Below, one piece after another: positions 7,448-14,705 of a DNA stretch of 21,117 nt; position 1 is the stretch's first letter; every line of letters starts with the position of its first letter. The DNA lies in contig NZ_GG695987.1 in NCBI RefSeq assembly GCF_000159955.1, positions 1 through 21,117 on the forward strand, read 5' to 3'. This DNA is from Paenibacillus sp. oral taxon 786 str. D14. Its GTDB lineage: Bacteria; Bacillota; Bacilli; Paenibacillales; Paenibacillaceae. The position numbers and the translations under genes are program-made. The notes under the pieces were generated by a model, which was given only the letters and a program-made list of their open reading frames with translations, searched no databases and had not been told where the DNA came from.

Positions 7448-8329
7448 ATGCGTTTTAAAAATTTACGTGAGCTGGCCCAGCTCTGTGAGCGGGAATCTCG
7501 CACGATTTCCAGCATTATGATTCAGGACCAGGTGGAAGAGAGCGGGCAATCGGAGGAAGAAATTTTGGCCGCCATGAACGAATACTACCAAATCATGAAA
7601 ACGGCGGTGCATAAGGGGCTGACGGAGGATATCGTCTCCACAAGCGGGCTGACCGGCGGCGATGCCAAAAGGGTGGAGGCTTACCGCAATCGCAGTGAGA
7701 CCTCGGTTGGTGACATCGCATGTCAGGCCATGGCTTATGCGCTGGCCGTGTCCGAGGTGAACGCTTCGATGGGCCGGATCGTCGCCACGCCGACGGCGGG
7801 CTCGTGCGGCATCATCCCCGGCGTGTTCGTCAGCGCCCAAGAGCGCTTCGGCTGGGAGGATGAGCATCTTGTGCGCGGGTTGTTTTGCGCGGGGGCCATC
7901 GGGTACGTGATCGCCAACAACTCGTTTATTTCCGGTGCAGAAGGGGGCTGCCAAGCAGAAATCGGATCGGCGATTGGGATGGCGGCCGGTGCAATGGTTG
8001 AGCTACGCGGCGGGACGCCGGAGCAGGCGGTGCACGCCGTTGGCCTCGCGTTAAAGAACACGCTGGGGTTGATCTGTGATCCCGTTGGCGGTCTCGTCGA
8101 AATTCCTTGTATCGTGCGTAACGGCTTTGGGGCGGTGAATGCGCTGGCTGCCGCCGATATGGCCTTGGCCGGTGTGCGCAGTGCGATCCCGTCGGACGAA
8201 GTCATCGACGTGATGCTGGAGGTGGGCTCGGCGATGCCCAGCCGCCATCGCGAAACCGCGCAGGGCGGGCTGGCACAAACGCCTACCGGCCGCAAAATCA
8301 TGAAGGAGCTGCGAAGCCGGAAGAAGTAG
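7448..8329 (+). CDS. sdaAA: L-serine dehydratase, iron-sulfur type, alpha subunit
   Basis: This is the catalytic alpha subunit partnering SdaAB. It is 293 residues, a normal length for the split (Bacillus-type) enzyme. It contains the conserved ATPTAGSCGIIPG segment (about residues 113-125) and cysteines in GAEGGCQAE (Cys168), LGLICDPVGG (Cys210) and EIPCI (Cys221), which match the three expected [4Fe-4S] ligands. The start is supported by GAGGAGGG ahead of the ATG. The operon with sdaAB supplies both halves of the enzyme. Downstream there is only a weak GGAG-TTG-CTCC hairpin with scattered T residues at 8331-8357 as a possible terminator. Confidence 0.95.
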   Translation: MRFKNLRELAQLCERESRTISSIMIQDQVEESGQSEEEILAAMNEYYQIMKTAVHKGLTEDIVSTSGLTGGDAKRVEAYRNRSETSVGDIACQAMAYALAVSEVNASMGRIVATPTAGSCGIIPGVFVSAQERFGWEDEHLVRGLFCAGAIGYVIANNSFISGAEGGCQAEIGSAIGMAAGAMVELRGGTPEQAVHAVGLALKNTLGLICDPVGGLVEIPCIVRNGFGAVNALAAADMALAGVRSAIPSDEVIDVMLEVGSAMPSRHRETAQGGLAQTPTGRKIMKELRSRKK

Positions 8330-8371
8330 AAGGAGTTGCTCCAAAGGTTTTCTTTTTTCAGAGGTAGGGTA

Positions 8372-8712
8372 TGGATTTTGACGGTCGATGACCGAACCCA
8401 CTTTGCGGGAAGCGACCATCGCGAGGATCGAGCCCGGGAAGATGACCAGTCCGGCATGGCTGGCGGTTAATCCGAAGCGATGCACTAAAATTTGCGGCAG
8501 CAAAAACAAGGTGGCAAAGCTGCCAGCGATACGGCCGACATGATCAAGGCCATCGCTTTGCCGCGCCGCTGGATCGGAACGTAACGGGATAACGTAACCA
8601 TCGACAACGAAACGACCGCTCCGGCACCGGATGCTTGCACGACGCGAACGGCGAGCAGAATCCAGAAGCTCGGGCTAAACAACCCGGCGACGGCGGCGAG
8701 GCCCAGTGTTGT
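8372..8712 (-). pseudogene. Decayed MFS efflux transporter
   Basis: The minus strand encodes two pieces of a major facilitator superfamily drug-efflux-like protein in different frames. The first (about 8712-8500) contains FSPSFWILLAVRVVQ, ASGAGAV and SRYVPIQRRGKAMAL, typical of TM3-TM4 and the following loop. After SVSLAA the frame shifts, and LPQILVHRFGLTASHAGL plus VASRKVGSVIDR continue to about 8378. That second piece is typical of a much later part of such proteins. The N-terminus, the middle and the C-terminus are missing. It is divergent from an arsR-type gene, a common arrangement in which the regulator controls the pump. Confidence 0.75.
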
Positions 8713-8730
8713 TCGAAAATTACCGAATGA

Positions 8731-8762
8731 TTGAAATATATCATGCCTTACCTTATGATATA
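8731..8762 (+). promoter_or_regulatory. arsR promoter with overlapping palindromic operator
   Basis: TTGAAA (8731-8736) and TATGAT (8754-8759) are separated by 17 bases. An 8-bp perfect inverted repeat, TATATCAT (8737-8744) and ATGATATA (8755-8762) with a 10-base spacer, fills the spacer and overlaps the -10. This is the size and placement expected of an ArsR/SmtB dimer operator that blocks RNA polymerase, implying autoregulation. The same site would have served the divergent transporter gene. Confidence 0.65.
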
Positions 8763-8814
8763 AATAGGGGAGAATGAATTCATCACGAAATTTAGATATA
8801 AAGGAGTTTTCCTT

Positions 8815-9153
8815 ATGAAGGTTCTATATCACCCCGAACGGGATGAAATCCAATTGTCTTCCGTGTTGTACGCTTTAAGTGACCCGATTCGGCTTAGCGT
8901 TGTGGCGGAAATGCGCCGCTGCGGCGAACAGCCTTGCAATTATTTCGAGGTTCCCATCGCCAAATCGACGTTGTCGCACCATATCCGGACGCTGCGGGAA
9001 GCCGGCGTCATATCGACCCGGATCCAAGGCACGCAGCGGTTTATTTCGTTGCGGGAAGTGGATTTGGAGTCCCGCTTCCCAGGTTTGCTGACCTCGATCT
9101 TGGAGGCTTATGAGAAAACAGAACATAAAGAGCTAAACGTCAAATCGAAGTAA
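8815..9153 (+). CDS. ArsR-family winged-helix repressor
   Basis: This is a 112-residue DNA-binding protein with the ArsR/SmtB winged-helix fold. The helix LSDPIRLSVVAEMRRCG (about residues 20-37) is followed by the recognition region AKSTLSHHIRTLREAGVI (about 50-67) and a wing containing QGTQRFISLRE. I see no ELCV-type paired-cysteine metal site; cysteines occur only at RRCGEQPC, so the effector is unknown and need not be a metal. AAAGGAG precedes the ATG. The gene is divergent from the dead MFS gene and upstream of a short-chain dehydrogenase, which it may also control. The palindrome in its promoter points to autorepression. Confidence 0.88.
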   Translation: MKVLYHPERDEIQLSSVLYALSDPIRLSVVAEMRRCGEQPCNYFEVPIAKSTLSHHIRTLREAGVISTRIQGTQRFISLREVDLESRFPGLLTSILEAYEKTEHKELNVKSK

Positions 9154-9240
9154 GATGATAAGCTGATCGTTAAAATAATACGAATATCCGATTAGGTAGA
9201 GACTTGAGTGAGAAATCGAAGCCAAAGGGGAGCTTACCTT

Positions 9241-10005
9241 ATGTTAAATCTGGATCTCTCAGGACAAATTGCGCTGATTACCGGAGCGACTGGGCAGTTA
9301 GGCCGGGTAATCACCCGGACGTTGTCCGCTTGCGGAGCGAAAGTGGCGATTCACTACGTGAATAATGAAGCCAAAGCCCAGGAATTGCTGCAGGAGATTA
9401 CCGAAGCCGGCAGAGAAGCGATGATCGTGCGAGGCGATATCACGAAGGAAGCGGATATCCAAGCGATGAAAGCGAAGGTAGCGGCCGAGCTTGGCGATCC
9501 GGATATCGTCGTCGCCAATGCCGTGGTGCAGTATAACTGGACCTCGGTTCTGGAGCAGCCGGCAGAGGATTATGTGAGCCAATTTGAATCCTGCGTTCTG
9601 CAGAGCGTGTTTCTGGCCAAGGCGTTTATTCCGGCGATGATGGGCAAAAGAAAAGGTCGCTTCATCGGAATTAATACCGAGTGCGCCATGCAGAATTTCC
9701 CCAACCAGTCGGCGTATACGGCAGGAAAAAGAGGCATGGACGGCGTTTACCGCGTCCTGGCCAAGGAGGTTGGGGAGTACGGGATTACCGTTAATCAGGT
9801 CGCCCCGGGCTGGACGATCAGCGATCGCGACCGCGAGCTTGCGGATCGGAATGATGCCGCTTATATCGCTGGAGTTCCGCTGAAGCGGCGGGGGGAAGAT
9901 CAGGATATTGCCAATGCGGTTGCGTTCCTGGCTTCCGAGTTAGCCGGTTTTATCACGGGGGCGTACCTCCCGGTGACCGGTGGAAATGTCATGCCGGCCA
10001 TCTAG
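9241..10005 (+). CDS. Short-chain dehydrogenase/reductase (SDR)
   Basis: This is a 254-residue classical SDR, FabG-like, expected to be an NAD(P)-dependent oxidoreductase of unknown substrate. It shows the nucleotide-binding TGATGQLG (about residues 14-21) and the catalytic YTAGK, and near the C-terminus the typical VTGG. ATG 9241 is preferred over an upstream in-frame start at 9208 because AAAGGGGAG lies about ten bases before it and the family normally begins just ahead of the Rossmann strand. Two deviations are visible. The usual NNAG reads ANAV, and the residue 13 positions before the catalytic Tyr is Thr (INTECAM), where Ser is normal. Activity may therefore be altered. The 87-base gap from arsR shows no clear terminator, so cotranscription is plausible. 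Confidence 0.9.
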   Translation: MLNLDLSGQIALITGATGQLGRVITRTLSACGAKVAIHYVNNEAKAQELLQEITEAGREAMIVRGDITKEADIQAMKAKVAAELGDPDIVVANAVVQYNWTSVLEQPAEDYVSQFESCVLQSVFLAKAFIPAMMGKRKGRFIGINTECAMQNFPNQSAYTAGKRGMDGVYRVLAKEVGEYGITVNQVAPGWTISDRDRELADRNDAAYIAGVPLKRRGEDQDIANAVAFLASELAGFITGAYLPVTGGNVMPAI

Positions 10006-10009
10006 GCCC

Positions 10010-10404
10010 ATGACGACGACCAAGCTCTCGGGCAAGCAAGCCACCCCGAAGGCATACCTATCGGTACTCGGCCTGTGCTGGCTTGCGCTTGGATCGAGCG
10101 CCGCGGTACACCGCCGCCTTTGGGGATAGAGCTGCTGGTTGAAGCTGCATTGCCGGACTTAGACAGCGGGCTTCAGGAGGAGATCGGCCTGCTGCTGGCG
10201 CGTAAGCGGAGCGGAGCCCATCCGGAGCCTGAGCCGTGTCTTCTGCGAGTAGACAGCTATTTGTCCGACCGGATAGAAAAATTTGAGCAACTCGCATCGA
10301 CCTGGGAATCCCAAAGCCCAAATACGGCCCCGGCTTTGTCAGTCATGTTGGATGAAGTGTTCATTTCTGTCCTGCAGGAAGTGTGGAACATGAGATTAGG
10401 GTAA
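10010..10404 (+). pseudogene. Frameshifted gene remnant of unknown family
   Basis: An ATG at 10010 opens a frame starting MTTTKLSGKQATPKAYL that stops at TAG after LWG (near 10127). The overlapping frame continues without interruption as IELLVEAALPDLDSG and on to VWNMRLG, ending at 10404. Joined, the two would give a helical protein of roughly 130 residues with no cysteine cluster or membrane segment. It faintly recalls the C-terminal helical part of nucleotidyltransferase-type proteins, but I cannot identify it. It lies five bases after the SDR stop and ends right before a clean terminator, so it was probably part of that transcription unit. Confidence 0.4.
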
Positions 10405-10443
10405 GAACCGCTAAGGGAGTCTTGGCGGTTCTTTCTTTTTTCT
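10404..10443 (+). terminator. Intrinsic terminator
   Basis: AGAACCGC (10404-10411) pairs with GCGGTTCT (10425-10432), followed by a T-rich tail TTCTTTTTTCT. It closes the arsR-SDR-remnant unit. Confidence 0.85.
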
Positions 10444-10468
10444 CTTTTATAATAAACTTCAAAAATTA

Positions 10469-10497
10469 GTGACACAGATGCATAAATGGTCTATAAT
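10469..10497 (+). promoter_or_regulatory. Sigma-A promoter of the metNIQ operon
   Basis: GTGACA (10469-10474) and a perfect TATAAT (10492-10497) are separated by 17 bases. The leader from about 10504 to the first gene is only about 65 bases. It contains neither an S-box nor a T-box, unlike many methionine transport operons in Bacillales. Confidence 0.75.
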
Positions 10498-10571
10498 CAA
10501 CGGAAGAAAGCATAATGTAACAGAATGATCAAATAAGTAATACAGTCGCCGGAGTGAGAGGAGGGACGCTT

Positions 10572-11336
10572 ATCATCACGTTGGAGCATGTCAGCAAGAC
10601 GTACAGCTTGCGAAACGGGCGATTTGAAGCGTTGCGCAATGTCTCCCTGCAGATCCCGGAAGGCACCATCCACGGCATTATCGGGCCCAGTGGGGCAGGA
10701 AAATCAACGCTGCTGCGAATGATGAACGCTCTGGAGCTGCCGGATCAAGGGAAAGTGACGGTTCTGGGCCAGGAGCTCACTGAGCTCCCTGAAACTGCGC
10801 GGCGCGAGGTACGGCGCTCGATCGGCATGATCTTTCAGCAGTTCCACCTGCTGAATAACCGGACGGTCAGTGGGAACGTGTCGGTACCGCTGGAGCTCGC
10901 CCGCTTGCCCAAGAAGGAGCGCGCCGAACGCGTGCGGGAATGTTTGCGTTTCGTCGGCCTGGAGGACAAGGCCGGCCAATATCCGGCTTCCCTCAGCGGG
11001 GGGCAGAAGCAGCGGGTGGCGATTGCACGGGCGCTGGCGAGCCGGCCAAGCATCCTGCTGTGCGATGAGCCGACCTCCTCGCTGGACCCGAAAACCACGG
11101 CAGAGATTCTCGAGGTGCTGCTGCATATCCACCGGACATTAGGGATGACGATCGTGATCGTCACGCATGAAATGGACGTGGTGCGCAGCATTTGCCAAGG
11201 GGTTTCGGTGATGGAAGAGGGCCGGATCACCGATGCGTTTACGCTCCAGCGGAACGATGCGGAAGTGGGCACCGCCGCAATGGCTGGTTACCACGCTTCG
11301 TATCGGGAGCAGTTGCTTGGCGGGATGGAGGTGTAA
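10572..11336 (+). CDS. metN: Methionine-type ABC importer, ATP-binding subunit (short form)
   Basis: This is the cytoplasmic ATPase that powers import with the MetI permease and MetQ lipoprotein. It has Walker A GPSGAGKST, Q-loop FQQFHLL, signature LSGGQKQR, Walker B ILLCDEPTSSLDP and H-loop VTHEMD. At about 254 residues it ends soon after the nucleotide-binding domain. It lacks the C-terminal NIL/ACT-like domain that mediates methionine trans-inhibition in the roughly 340-residue MetN. The start is unusual. AGGAGGG (10559-10565) lies seven bases before ATC codons at 10572 and 10575, giving the family-typical beginning (M)ITLEHVSK. The alternatives are GTG 10554, with poor spacing, and TTG 10581, which is too far and would trim the first strand. 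Substrate is inferred only from the family and operon. Confidence 0.88.
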   Translation: MITLEHVSKTYSLRNGRFEALRNVSLQIPEGTIHGIIGPSGAGKSTLLRMMNALELPDQGKVTVLGQELTELPETARREVRRSIGMIFQQFHLLNNRTVSGNVSVPLELARLPKKERAERVRECLRFVGLEDKAGQYPASLSGGQKQRVAIARALASRPSILLCDEPTSSLDPKTTAEILEVLLHIHRTLGMTIVIVTHEMDVVRSICQGVSVMEEGRITDAFTLQRNDAEVGTAAMAGYHASYREQLLGGMEV

Positions 11337-11341
11337 GGGCG

Positions 11342-12022
11342 TTGGATTTTCTCATGATGATGTGGGATGGTTTCGTCCAGTATCGCAGTCAAATTGGCGA
11401 AGCGATCGGCGAGACCTTCGTGATGGTTGGGATCGCGCTGCTGGCGGCCTTACTGATTGGCTTGCCCCTAGGTACAGCCTTGTATCTGACCGGTAAAGGC
11501 CAGCTATATGAGCACTCCCTGAGGTACGGCCTGCTAAACGGGATCGTGAACGTCGTTCGCTCTTTTCCGTTCCTGCTGTTGGTGGTGTTTATGATTCCGC
11601 TCACCCGCCTGATCGTGGGCACGGCGATCGGGACGCTGGCCGCCTCGATTCCGCTGGCCGTTGTGGCAATCGCTATTTATGCGCGGTTTGTCGAGCAATC
11701 GCTGCTGGAGGTGCCGCGCGGCGTAATTGAATCGGCACGGTCCATGGGGGCGTCCAAGCTGCAGATCATCACGAAATTTTTGTATGTAGAAGCCCGTCCC
11801 GGCCTGGTGTTGGGGTTAACTTCCTCGACGATCAGCTTCATTTCCTTTTCGACGGTCATGGGTGTGGTCGGCGGCGGAGGGGTTGGCGATTTTGCCATCC
11901 GTTACGGTTATCAGCGGTTCGAAACCGAGCTGATGGCTGTGGTGATTGTGCTGATGGTAATTTTGGTGCAAGGAATTCAATTTATAGGAAATGCGTTGTC
12001 CCGATGGTTGGATAAACGCTAA
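11342..12022 (+). CDS. metI: Methionine-type ABC importer, permease subunit
   Basis: This is an integral membrane permease of about 226 residues with five to six hydrophobic helices. The cytoplasmic coupling loop has the EAA-type motif IESARSMGASKLQIITKFL, which docks on the ATPase. TTG 11342 is chosen as the start: GGAGG at 11327-11331, inside the metN stop region, gives ten-base spacing, and the length then fits MetI (about 217-222). ATG 11354 is a weaker alternative. Five bases separate it from metN and 17 from metQ, indicating one transcript and probable translational coupling to metN. Confidence 0.92.
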   Translation: MDFLMMMWDGFVQYRSQIGEAIGETFVMVGIALLAALLIGLPLGTALYLTGKGQLYEHSLRYGLLNGIVNVVRSFPFLLLVVFMIPLTRLIVGTAIGTLAASIPLAVVAIAIYARFVEQSLLEVPRGVIESARSMGASKLQIITKFLYVEARPGLVLGLTSSTISFISFSTVMGVVGGGGVGDFAIRYGYQRFETELMAVVIVLMVILVQGIQFIGNALSRWLDKR

Positions 12023-12039
12023 CAATGGAGGGAGAAATC

Positions 12040-12909
12040 ATGCTGAAAACAGGAAAATGGATCATGTCGCTCGTACTGCTGATGTTGGTGCTGAGCGCTT
12101 GCGGTAATAACAGCAACACCTCAAATAACGGGACAGGTGTGGGAGCACCGGCAGCGGCGGATACGGAGACGACAGAGAACGGAACCACGGAAACTACACT
12201 GAAGGTGGCTTCGTTGATTCCGCCGATGACGGACATCCTGGAGCTGATCAAACCGCAGCTGAAGGAAGAGGGCATCAACCTGGAAGTTGTGATCTTGTCC
12301 GACAATGTGCAGCCAAATGATGCGCTGGCGAACAAGGAAGTGGATGCGAACTTCTTCCAGCACGTCCCTTGGATGGAGGAGTACAATAAAAACAAAAACG
12401 CCAACCTCGTTCCGGTTCAGCCGGTGTATCATGCGGTATACGGCGCTTACTCCAAACGTTATAAATCCATGGAAGAGCTCCCGGACGGAGCAACGATCGT
12501 GATCGCAAACGACGCGTCTAACGGAGGACGCTCCCTTGACATGCTGGACAAAGCCGGCGTGATCAAGCTGAAGGAAGGCGTAGGGATTAACGGGACTCTT
12601 GCGGATATCGTAGAGAACAAGCATAATTATAAATTCGAGGAAGTTGACCTGCTCATGCTGGCCCGGATGCTGGACGATGCCGATTTGGTGCTGATGACCC
12701 CGGCTTATGCCAGCCCGCTGGGACTTACGCCGAAGAAGGATGCCTTGCTGACGGAAACCGTCGAATCGGCATTTGCAATCACTTTGGTGGCTCGTGAGGA
12801 CAACCGTGATTCCGAGCCGATTCAGAAGCTGGCAAAGGCGATTTCCAGTCCGGAGGTCAAGAAGTTTCTCGAGGACAATTACGACGAGATTGCGATTCCG
12901 GCGTTCTAA
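12040..12909 (+). CDS. metQ: NlpA/MetQ-type substrate-binding lipoprotein
   Basis: This lipid-anchored, extracytoplasmic binding protein delivers substrate to MetNI. The N-terminus is a lipoprotein signal with lipobox LSAC (Cys21), followed by an Asn/Thr/Gly-rich linker to about residue 55. The mature NlpA-family domain begins TLKVASLIPPMTDILE and includes ANFFQHVPWMEEYN, a conserved ligand-site region. The 289-residue length is normal. ATG 12040 is preferred over 12025 because GGAGGG precedes it at the right distance. The family binds methionine in characterised members; D-methionine or other small amino acids cannot be excluded from sequence alone. I see no strong terminator immediately downstream, only a GTGTC-CT-GACAC hairpin lacking a T-tract. 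Confidence 0.92.
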   Translation: MLKTGKWIMSLVLLMLVLSACGNNSNTSNNGTGVGAPAAADTETTENGTTETTLKVASLIPPMTDILELIKPQLKEEGINLEVVILSDNVQPNDALANKEVDANFFQHVPWMEEYNKNKNANLVPVQPVYHAVYGAYSKRYKSMEELPDGATIVIANDASNGGRSLDMLDKAGVIKLKEGVGINGTLADIVENKHNYKFEEVDLLMLARMLDDADLVLMTPAYASPLGLTPKKDALLTETVESAFAITLVAREDNRDSEPIQKLAKAISSPEVKKFLEDNYDEIAIPAF

Positions 12910-13021
12910 TTCAGTGTCCTGACACGAAATCTCGACACGGCGCCTTGCTGATCGGAATAGGTCAAACTTCCCTCTTCATAGGATGATGTTAGCATATGAT
13001 CCATATGGAGGAGGGGAGTCG

Positions 13022-14308
13022 ATGCAGGTTCATATCGTCCAGCCAGGCCAAACGACGTATAGTATCGCACAAGCCTATGGCGTACCTTATGAGGATATCG
13101 TTGAAGCCAATGAATTGCCGAATCCGGAACAGCTCGTGGTTGGACAAACCTTGGTCATCCCGATTGTCGGCAGCTATTATTGGGTTCGGCCTGGGGACAG
13201 CTTATGGTCGATCGCCCAGCGATTTGGATTAAGTTATCAAGAGTTAGCCCGCGTTAACGCCATTAGCGTAGAGCGCCCCCTTTCGATCGGGTTTCGGCTG
13301 TACATTCCGCCGCGGCCGCGAAGAAGCGCTGAATTTAACGCTTATGTAGAACCGCGCGGCGGAACGGTTTCTCCGGCGCTGGAGGAAAGTGCGCGGGAAG
13401 CAGCGCAGCACCTGACATACCTGGCTCCGTTTAGCTTCTTAGCGCAACGGGACGGATCGCTTCGAGAGCCTCCGCTAAATCAATTTCCGGAAATTGCCCG
13501 GGCGAACCGGGTCGTGCTGATGATGGTGATCACGAATCAGGAGAATGATCAGTTCAGCGACGAGCTTGGCCGGATCTTACTCAACGATATCCCGATTCAA
13601 GATCGTTTTTTGGACAACATCGTCACGACAGCAAACAAATACGGATTTCGCGACATCCACTTTGATTTCGAGTATTTGCGGCCCGAAGACCGGGAGGCAT
13701 ACAACGCTTTTTTGCGTAAAGCCAAAGCGCGGTTCGCGGAGCAGGGCTGGCTGATGTCGACGGCTTTGGCGCCCAAGACCAGTGCCGGTCAGCAAGGCAA
13801 ATGGTATGAAGGACATGATTACCGGGCCCACGGTGAAATTGCCGATTTTGTCGTGATCATGACCTATGAATGGGGCTACAGCGGTGGACCGGCCCAGGCG
13901 GTGTCGCCTATTGGTCCAGTCCGCCGGGTTCTTGAATATGCGCTGACGGAAATGCCAGGCTCCAAAATCATGATGGGGCAAAACTTATATGGGTACGACT
14001 GGACGTTGCCATTTGTGCCGGGAAGCACCGCACGGGCGATTAGTCCGCAGCAGGCGATCCAAATTGCCGCGCGGCATGGAGTCGCCATTCAATACAGCGA
14101 GCGGGATCAGGCACCGTTCTTCCATTATTGGGATGCGGAAGGAAGGGAACATGAAGTCTGGTTCGAGGACGCCCGCTCGATCCAAGCCAAGTTTAACCTG
14201 ATCAAGGAGCTGGGGCTGCGCGGAATGAGTTATTGGAAGCTGGGTTTAAGTTTTCCGCAAAATTGGCTGCTGCTCGAAGACAATTTCGAGGTGGTCAAGC
14301 GGGGATAA
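13022..14308 (+). CDS. yaaH: LysM-GH18 spore peptidoglycan hydrolase (YaaH/SleL-like)
   Basis: This is a 428-residue protein with two N-terminal LysM peptidoglycan-binding domains (about residues 2-47 and 52-96) and a GH18 hydrolase domain (about 110-425). The catalytic motif appears as DIHFDFEY, with Glu217 as the predicted acid/base. In Bacillus, YaaH/SleL is a spore cortex-fragment N-acetylglucosaminidase used during germination. Absence of a signal peptide fits a mother-cell-made spore-coat or cortex protein. ATG 13022 follows GGAGGAGGGGAG; the in-frame ATG at 12983 lacks that site. The gene stands alone, so its own sporulation promoter is expected, but I could not assign one confidently. 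The length closely matches B. subtilis YaaH. Confidence 0.92.
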   Translation: MQVHIVQPGQTTYSIAQAYGVPYEDIVEANELPNPEQLVVGQTLVIPIVGSYYWVRPGDSLWSIAQRFGLSYQELARVNAISVERPLSIGFRLYIPPRPRRSAEFNAYVEPRGGTVSPALEESAREAAQHLTYLAPFSFLAQRDGSLREPPLNQFPEIARANRVVLMMVITNQENDQFSDELGRILLNDIPIQDRFLDNIVTTANKYGFRDIHFDFEYLRPEDREAYNAFLRKAKARFAEQGWLMSTALAPKTSAGQQGKWYEGHDYRAHGEIADFVVIMTYEWGYSGGPAQAVSPIGPVRRVLEYALTEMPGSKIMMGQNLYGYDWTLPFVPGSTARAISPQQAIQIAARHGVAIQYSERDQAPFFHYWDAEGREHEVWFEDARSIQAKFNLIKELGLRGMSYWKLGLSFPQNWLLLEDNFEVVKRG

Positions 14309-14417
14309 AGATGAATTGTTGGGACATGATCAGGCTTTGTGATTTTTGCAACAGAGTCGCTTGACAGCCTGCGTTATGATAGAAACAACTTAAGTAATCC
14401 AAAATTAAATGAATAGA

Positions 14418-14567
14418 GATCTTCGGGGTAGGGTGAAATTCCCGACCGGCGGTGAGGTTTCGGCAAGAGGGAACCGCAGCCCGCGACTCGCAGATGGCCT
14501 TCACGGCCCGAAGCGACTGACTTGGTGAGAATCCAAGGCCGACGGTAAAGTCCGGATGGGAGGAGAT
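14418..14567 (+). promoter_or_regulatory. FMN riboswitch (RFN element)
   Basis: The whole conserved RFN core is visible in order: GGGTAGGGTGAAATTCCCGA, CCGGCGGTGAG, AGCCCGCGACTC, GACTTGGTGAGAATCCAAGG, CCGACGGTAAAGTCCGGATG, and the closing GGAGATC, which pairs with GATCTTC at the 5' end. A terminator follows at 14630. FMN binding is known to switch such elements off. The downstream gene is a DMT transporter rather than the usual rib operon or ribU. Confidence 0.97.
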
Positions 14568-14629
14568 CAATGAAGCTGAAGTTTGAATCAGGGACCTGCC
14601 ATGGTCGCCTGCCAAGCTTATTTGGTCAG

Positions 14630-14668
14630 CCCCCGCAAAGCCTTTAGGAAGGTCGATGCGGGGGTTTT
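14630..14668 (+). terminator. FMN riboswitch expression-platform terminator
   Basis: CCCCCGCA (14630-14637) pairs perfectly with TGCGGGGG (14657-14664), followed by TTTTCT. It sits between the aptamer and the ribosome binding site of the transporter, as expected for FMN-dependent attenuation. It also overlaps the upstream frame from 14583, arguing against that start. Confidence 0.88.
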
Positions 14669-14705
14669 CTACGTAGACCCTCTATTCAAGAAGGGGACAG
14701 ACACC

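Noticed and set aside
7463..8509. Leftward ORFs opposite sdaAA, including 7735-8457 and 8051-8509
   Set aside because: They are antisense shadows of the serine dehydratase gene. Only the portion beyond 8372 carries real MFS-like sequence, reported as a pseudogene.
10498..10571. S-box or T-box ahead of metNIQ
   Set aside because: The leader is too short and contains none of the conserved blocks of either RNA.
12970..13005. Sigma-E type promoter before the spore hydrolase
   Set aside because: CATATGAT partly resembles the -10 element, but no -35 lies at the right distance.
14347..14380. Promoter made of TTGACA (14361) and TATGAT (14375) before the FMN riboswitch
   Set aside because: The spacing is only eight bases, far from the required 16-18. 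A promoter must exist nearby, but I could not assign it.
14583..14705. An upstream start giving the DMT transporter 41 extra residues
   Set aside because: The added frame runs through the FMN riboswitch terminator and has no ribosome binding site; ATG 14706 has a good one.
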